Assembly: GCF_009725995.1 (NCBI RefSeq) | Contig: NZ_RCNS01000003.1 | Coordinates: 310,001-374,000 of the forward strand | Direction of reading: 5' to 3' | DNA: 64,000 nt | Origin: Zobellia laminariae | Lineage (GTDB): Bacteria > Bacteroidota > Bacteroidia > Flavobacteriales > Flavobacteriaceae | Shown here: one piece after another, positions 59,965 to 64,000 of the stretch | Position numbering within the stretch: the first letter of the stretch is position 1 | Layout of the letters: every line of letters starts with the position of its first letter | Notes under the pieces: generated by a model | Database searches by the model: none | Told to the model about the DNA's origin: nothing | Seen by the model: the letters and a program-made list of their open reading frames with translations, nothing else | Translations under genes and position numbers: made by a program

Positions 59965-61482
59965 TTGAAAAATTTAACGCTTGCCCTTATCTCAGTACTG
60001 CTATTCTCTTGCAAGGCTGAAAAAAAAGAAGTACCACCTTCTAAACCCAATGTAGTTTTCATTTTTGCCGATGATATGACCTATTCAGCAATAAATGCTT
60101 TGGGAAACAAAGAAATTCAAACCCCGAACCTAGATAAATTGGTACATAAAGGCACCACTTTTACCCATGCTTTTAATATGGGCGGATGGAACGGTGCCAT
60201 TTGTGCAGCATCTAGAGCCATGATCATTTCCGGACGTAAGCTTTGGGAAGTAAACGAGTTTCGTAAAAATTGGAGCAACGGAAAAGAATTTGATAAAACA
60301 TGGGGTAAACTCATGGAAGGCGCAGGATATGACACCTATATGACGGGTAAATGGCATGTTGACGCAAAAGCTCAAAACGTCTTTCAAAATGTAGTTCACG
60401 TACGTCCGGGAATGCCTGGTGACGCATGGGCCACGGAAAATACCGGTGCCAAATTTAAAACTTTAAAGGAGGAGGGTAAAAAACCGGAAGACATCATGCC
60501 TATTGGGTATAACAGGCCCCAAAATGAAAACGATACACTATGGACCCCTAATAATATGAAACACGGTGGTTTCTGGCAAGGTGGCAAACACTGGAGCGAA
60601 GTTCTAAAAGATGATGCTCTTGGCTTTATAGACCAAACTAAAACGAGCGAGAAGCCTTTCTTTATGTATTTGGCTTTCAATGCACCTCATGACCCTAGAC
60701 AGGCGCCACAAGAGTACGTAGACTTATACTCTATAGATGATATTAGCGTTCCTGAAAGCTTTCTATCCCTCTACCCCTATAAAGATGGGATGGGTAATAG
60801 CCCAAGTCTTAGAGATGAAGCTTTGGCTCCTTTCCCAAGAACAGAATATGCCATAAAGAAGCATACGCAAGAGTACTATGCGCTAATTTCACATCTTGAT
60901 TTTCAAATCGGGCAGATTTTAGACGGATTAGAGAAGACCGGTAAAATGGATAATACTTATATCATTTTTACTGCTGATCATGGTCTGGCAATGGGTAAAC
61001 ATGGTCTTTTAGGTAAACAAAGTCAGTTTGACCATAGTATACGTGCTCCATTTATGATTGTTGGGCCTAAAGTTCCGGAAAACAATAAAATTGATGCTGA
61101 TATCTATTTACAAGATGCCATGGCCACAAGTTTAGAATTGGCTAGTATTGAAAAACCCGAATATGTGTTCTTTAACAGCGTTTTAGACCTTATAAAAGGA
61201 GAACGTAAGGAAAGCCACTATGATGCTATCTACAATGGCTATATAGACTTACAGCGTATGATTCGTAAAGACGGTTATAAGCTTATTGTTTACCCAAAAA
61301 TGGATGTGGTTTTATTGTACGACTTAAAGGCGGATCCAAAAGAAATGAACGATTTAGCAGCTGATCCTGAATACAAGGAAAAAGTAGATACCATGTTTGG
61401 CGAGTTAATACAACTTCAAAAAGATATGGGTGATTCACTTGATATTAGCAACGTGCTTGCAAATTACCAAGAGAAAAAGTAA
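59965..61482 (+). CDS. S1-family sulfatase (3), lipoprotein
   Basis: The start is a TTG (59965): only this gives a complete lipoprotein signal, KNLTLALISVLLFSC. The formylglycine motif is CAASRAMIISGRK with Cys80, the CxAxR variant rather than CxPxR. Active-site segments include VFIFADDMTYSAI (paired Asp), TGKWHVDAK and FTADHGLAMGKHGLLGKQS. The middle region (GGFWQGGKHWSEVL) has an insertion not present in the other two sulfatases. Choline-sulfatase-like and glycan sulfatases both use this variant motif. It is 171 bases after the hybrid regulator gene and ends at a perfect palindromic terminator. Confidence 0.92.
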   Translation: MKNLTLALISVLLFSCKAEKKEVPPSKPNVVFIFADDMTYSAINALGNKEIQTPNLDKLVHKGTTFTHAFNMGGWNGAICAASRAMIISGRKLWEVNEFRKNWSNGKEFDKTWGKLMEGAGYDTYMTGKWHVDAKAQNVFQNVVHVRPGMPGDAWATENTGAKFKTLKEEGKKPEDIMPIGYNRPQNENDTLWTPNNMKHGGFWQGGKHWSEVLKDDALGFIDQTKTSEKPFFMYLAFNAPHDPRQAPQEYVDLYSIDDISVPESFLSLYPYKDGMGNSPSLRDEALAPFPRTEYAIKKHTQEYYALISHLDFQIGQILDGLEKTGKMDNTYIIFTADHGLAMGKHGLLGKQSQFDHSIRAPFMIVGPKVPENNKIDADIYLQDAMATSLELASIEKPEYVFFNSVLDLIKGERKESHYDAIYNGYIDLQRMIRKDGYKLIVYPKMDVVLLYDLKADPKEMNDLAADPEYKEKVDTMFGELIQLQKDMGDSLDISNVLANYQEKK

Positions 61483-61503
61483 ACTACCTTAGACTCTATA
61501 TTT

Positions 61504-61549
61504 AAAGAGACCGTCATGAACAGGAATTCCTGTTCATGACGGTCTCTTT
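61504..61549 (+). terminator. Perfect 46-base palindrome, terminator after sulfatase (3)
   Basis: Two 23-base arms are exact reverse complements with no spacer (centre GGAATTCC at 61522-61529). It lies 21 bases after the sulfatase stop and is followed by a short T-containing run (TTTGTTTC). Its perfection is unusual for a terminator. Confidence 0.75.
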
Positions 61550-61605
61550 GTTTCATATCTTATATATTCAACCCTATTCAATTAGAGGTTTTTAAAACTT
61601 GTGAG

Positions 61606-61645
61606 CATAAAAAAAGTGCATCGACTATGAACGATCGATGCACTT
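61606..61645 (-). terminator. Terminator after GH29 fucosidase (2)
   Basis: AAGTGCATCGA (61614-61624) pairs perfectly with TCGATGCACTT (61635-61645). On the minus strand it is followed by a run of T. It closes the minus-strand fucosidase gene at 61687. Confidence 0.85.
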
Positions 61646-61686
61646 AAAACTAACACAAAAAAACAATCTTTTAAAAGAGATTTACT

Positions 61687-63243
61687 CTAAATTGTAATCT
61701 CTAACACATGGGCATATTCACCCGATTTCTTACCCAAATCCTGAATTGTAAGGGCTTCTTTGGTTTGCTCAAAATCTATTTTAGCATCACTGCCCAATAA
61801 TTTTACTGTTTTGATATCCAAACCTTCTGCAAATACATTAGCGCTTCCTAAAGACTCTATATCAATCTTACCATTCTCTGGCCAAGCCAACATAATAGCG
61901 TATAGCTTATCTCCTTTTTTGGTAAACCGAATATCTTGTCCTGTAAACTCTTTGTTTTTTCCTTCGGAATGGTGTCCTTTTTTAACCTCTGTAGGGCCTT
62001 CTCCAAAAGTTTTCCAGTATCTAGTATCGTAGATAGCATCGCCGTTAACAGCTAACCAATCCCCTATTTGCAATAGAATCTCTTTTTGGTCATCAGGAAT
62101 GGTTCCATCTGCTTTTGGGCCTACGTTTAATAGTAAATTTCCGTTTTTAGAAACGATATCTACTAAATCGTCTATCAATTGGTTAGGAGTTTTAGAATCC
62201 CAGTTGGTAACATGAGACCAAGAATTTTTACCTATTGAAGTATCTGTCTGCCATGGCAACTCACGAATACCAGGCAGTTTTCCTCTTTCTAGGTCATAAA
62301 TCACAGTTCCTTCAGGAAAGGCTTCATGCCCAAAATTCTTATCATTTATTAAAACCTCTTTGCCCCATTCACGACCTTTATTATAGTAGTATGCCGCCAA
62401 TTTTGGTCTTAAGTCCGCAAAATCTTCAATATCTACATAGAAATCGAAATAAAGAATATCTGGTTGATACGTATCCACCAAATCAATTGTTCGTTTCCAC
62501 CATCGTTCTTTAAATTCCTCCGAAACAGGCTGCGTTAAATCCTTTCCTTTACTAGAATACAAATCGGCATACTCAGGATCAACAGTGTCAAACTTGTCCT
62601 TCTTATTATAAAAAGACCAGTTAAAAGCAAAGTGAGAAGAAGCTCCCATTTTTAAACCCTGTTCACGACCTTCTTTAAAAAGCTCTCCTAATACATCTCT
62701 TTTGGGACCCATATCAAATGAGTTCCAACGTGTTGTATTAGACTTATACATAGCAAAACCATCATGGTGGTCTGCAACCGGAACTACATATCTAGCACCA
62801 GATTTCTTAAAAAGGGTTATCCATTCTTTAGCGTCAAATTTTTCGGCCTTGAACATTGGGATAAAATCTTTGTAACCAAATTCCTTTTGGTCTCCCCAAG
62901 TCTTTTTATGGTGCGTATAGGTTGCATTAGGTCCTTTCTTCCCTTTTTTAAGTGTGGCAGAAAAAGTAGCCGTATCCATATACATCTGTCTAGGATACCA
63001 TTCTGAACCAAATGCAGGAACCGAATATGCTCCCCAGTGAATAAAAATCCCGAATTTATCGTCACTAAACCATTTAGGGTCTTTATAGTTTTTCTTGATA
63101 GATTCCCAATTAGGCTGAAAGACTTTAGTCGTATCAGCAGCACTTAATTGTGCTGTATCCTTTTGATTTTTCTTATCTGAACTGCCGCAGGAAGCTATAC
63201 AGATAATGGCGACTGAAAGTGCCGCTAAATGTTTAAAATTCAT
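61687..63243 (-). CDS. GH29 alpha-L-fucosidase (2), lipoprotein
   Basis: A lipoprotein signal (IICIASC, Cys about 19) is followed by a GH29 domain: FIHWGAYSVPAFGSEWYPRQ, VADHHDGFAMYKSNTTRWNS, DILYFDFYVD with the nucleophile Asp267, and LLNVGPKADGTIPDDQ. A C-terminal sandwich covers about residues 415-518. It differs clearly from the fucosidase at 42589, so the locus has two GH29 enzymes of different subgroup, one probably surface-anchored and the other secreted or periplasmic. It is transcribed alone, convergent with sulfatase (3) and divergent from the GH2 gene. Confidence 0.92.
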   Translation of the reverse strand: MNFKHLAALSVAIICIASCGSSDKKNQKDTAQLSAADTTKVFQPNWESIKKNYKDPKWFSDDKFGIFIHWGAYSVPAFGSEWYPRQMYMDTATFSATLKKGKKGPNATYTHHKKTWGDQKEFGYKDFIPMFKAEKFDAKEWITLFKKSGARYVVPVADHHDGFAMYKSNTTRWNSFDMGPKRDVLGELFKEGREQGLKMGASSHFAFNWSFYNKKDKFDTVDPEYADLYSSKGKDLTQPVSEEFKERWWKRTIDLVDTYQPDILYFDFYVDIEDFADLRPKLAAYYYNKGREWGKEVLINDKNFGHEAFPEGTVIYDLERGKLPGIRELPWQTDTSIGKNSWSHVTNWDSKTPNQLIDDLVDIVSKNGNLLLNVGPKADGTIPDDQKEILLQIGDWLAVNGDAIYDTRYWKTFGEGPTEVKKGHHSEGKNKEFTGQDIRFTKKGDKLYAIMLAWPENGKIDIESLGSANVFAEGLDIKTVKLLGSDAKIDFEQTKEALTIQDLGKKSGEYAHVLEITI

Positions 63244-63604
63244 AGTGTGGTTGTTATTGACGATACCATTTTATTTCGCCCTATTAGAAGTTGCTAAATT
63301 CTAATTTTATGCCCCATCTGCGAGCCACGAATGTGCTAAAAGTTATAACAAATGAACATTTACTCTTGCTGTTTTAAGCTATCTACATGCTTCTATTGGT
63401 TTATGACAAACCTAAAAACTAGACAAAACATTGACAAACCTTAATCTCTAATAAATCTCAATGTTTACTCTGTGACGCCCTAAAATCCAGACTCACTTAT
63501 CTGAGCTTCTCTAAAAAAACCATCTGTTCTATTCTTTCAGCTGTACGTGGTCTTTTGCCTGAAAATTATTTTAGACTTTCACCACTATAATTATTAACGC
63601 AAAA
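63244..63604. other. Divergent intergenic region between GH29 (2) and GH2
   Basis: No gene. A perfect 9-bp inverted repeat, AAACATTGA (63426-63434) and TCAATGTTT (63458-63466), with a 23-base spacer may be a regulatory site. No convincing TAnnTTTG element was found on either strand. Confidence 0.45.
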
Positions 63605-64000
63605 ATGATGTTGAGAAAAAGCTTTCTATTTATCCTTTTACTACAATTCAGTTTTTCTTTTGGTCAACTGAGTTCTGAAGCTAAAAATGGCGATGTATCC
63701 TTTAATAGCGGTTGGCTCTTTCAAAAGGGCGACCCTTCTGGAGCTGAAAAGTCCACTTTTAAAGATGCCGATTGGCGTAAACTGAATTTACCGCACGATT
63801 GGGCCATTGAAGGTCCTTTTGATAAAAAATACAATGCTCGTACAGGAGGTTTGCCCGTTCACGGTACGGCATGGTACCGCAAACATTTTACGATAGACAA
63901 AAAATATGCGGCTCAGCAAATAGCTGTGTTGTTTGATGGTGTTATGAACAATAGTAAGGTCTATATAAACGGAACGTATATTGGTGAGCGTCCTTTTGGT
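63605..64000 (+). CDS. GH2 glycoside hydrolase (beta-galactosidase-like), N-terminal part
   Basis: The gene runs off the right edge; 132 codons are present. A signal peptide (LRKSFLFILLLQFSFSFGQ) is followed by the GH2 sugar-binding domain: WLFQKGDPSGAE, WRKLNLPHDWAIEGPF, GTAWYRKHFTI and VLFDGVMNNSKVYINGTYIGERPFG. The LPHDW and AWYRK signatures are typical of Bacteroidota GH2 beta-galactosidases. The catalytic domain is outside the window, so specificity (galactosidase, glucuronidase or mannosidase) is undecided. Two ATGs in tandem (63605, 63608) are both possible starts. Its place suggests it is part of the same polysaccharide locus. Confidence 0.88.
   Translation, partial: MMLRKSFLFILLLQFSFSFGQLSSEAKNGDVSFNSGWLFQKGDPSGAEKSTFKDADWRKLNLPHDWAIEGPFDKKYNARTGGLPVHGTAWYRKHFTIDKKYAAQQIAVLFDGVMNNSKVYINGTYIGERPFG

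Overview
The window looks like chromosomal DNA of a marine flavobacterium (Bacteroidota, Flavobacteriaceae; Zobellia/Maribacter-like by gene content, genus not proven). The evidence is a SusC/SusD pair, a hybrid two-component regulator, several sulfatases and fucosidases, many lipoproteins with Bacteroidota-style lipoboxes, a PorP/SprF plus type B gliding C-terminal-domain adhesin cassette, and promoters of the TAnnTTTG type. No rRNA, tRNA, CRISPR array or insertion sequence was seen.

Left part (1-17 kb): a frameshifted esterase remnant; an M28 peptidase lipoprotein; a lipocalin-like lipoprotein; a decayed LytTR regulator; then an eight-gene minus-strand operon (9969 down to 4254) encoding a compact accessory type II fatty-acid/polyketide synthase: alpha/beta hydrolase, FabG-, FabA- and FabZ-like proteins, ACP, ketosynthase, FabI-like reductase and a phosphopantetheinyl transferase. 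Next come an FG-GAP lipoprotein, a GH32 fructanase, a YoaK/DUF1275 membrane protein, a FAD oxidoreductase with an early in-frame stop, and an RluA-type pseudouridine synthase whose conserved N-terminus extends above any normal start codon.

Thiamine region (17.0-22.7 kb): a TPP riboswitch controls thiS-thiC-tenI/thiE2-thiE-thiG-thiH on the minus strand. thiF is not in the operon; thiD lies apart at 39.6 kb.

Surface-adhesin region (22.8-39.1 kb): one minus-strand transcription unit encodes a 4430-residue type IX-secreted adhesin with a roughly 2700-residue Asp-rich calcium-binding repeat stalk, a SprF/PorP-like partner and an OmpA/PD40 protein. The last two are far richer in G+C than their surroundings. 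The stalk DNA carries 798-bp near-identical long repeats and one inserted non-repeat domain.

Small regulatory cluster (40.4-41.7 kb): an ArsR-type repressor, a CBU_0592-like membrane protein and an unusual short-chain dehydrogenase, with two near-identical operator-like sites.

Right part (41.8-64 kb): a polysaccharide utilization locus with DUF1080, two GH29 fucosidases, three S1-type sulfatases, a surface glycan-binding lipoprotein, SusD, SusC, a hybrid two-component sensor/regulator and the start of a GH2 enzyme. The combination predicts capture and stepwise desulfation and defucosylation of a sulfated, fucose-containing (probably algal) glycan.
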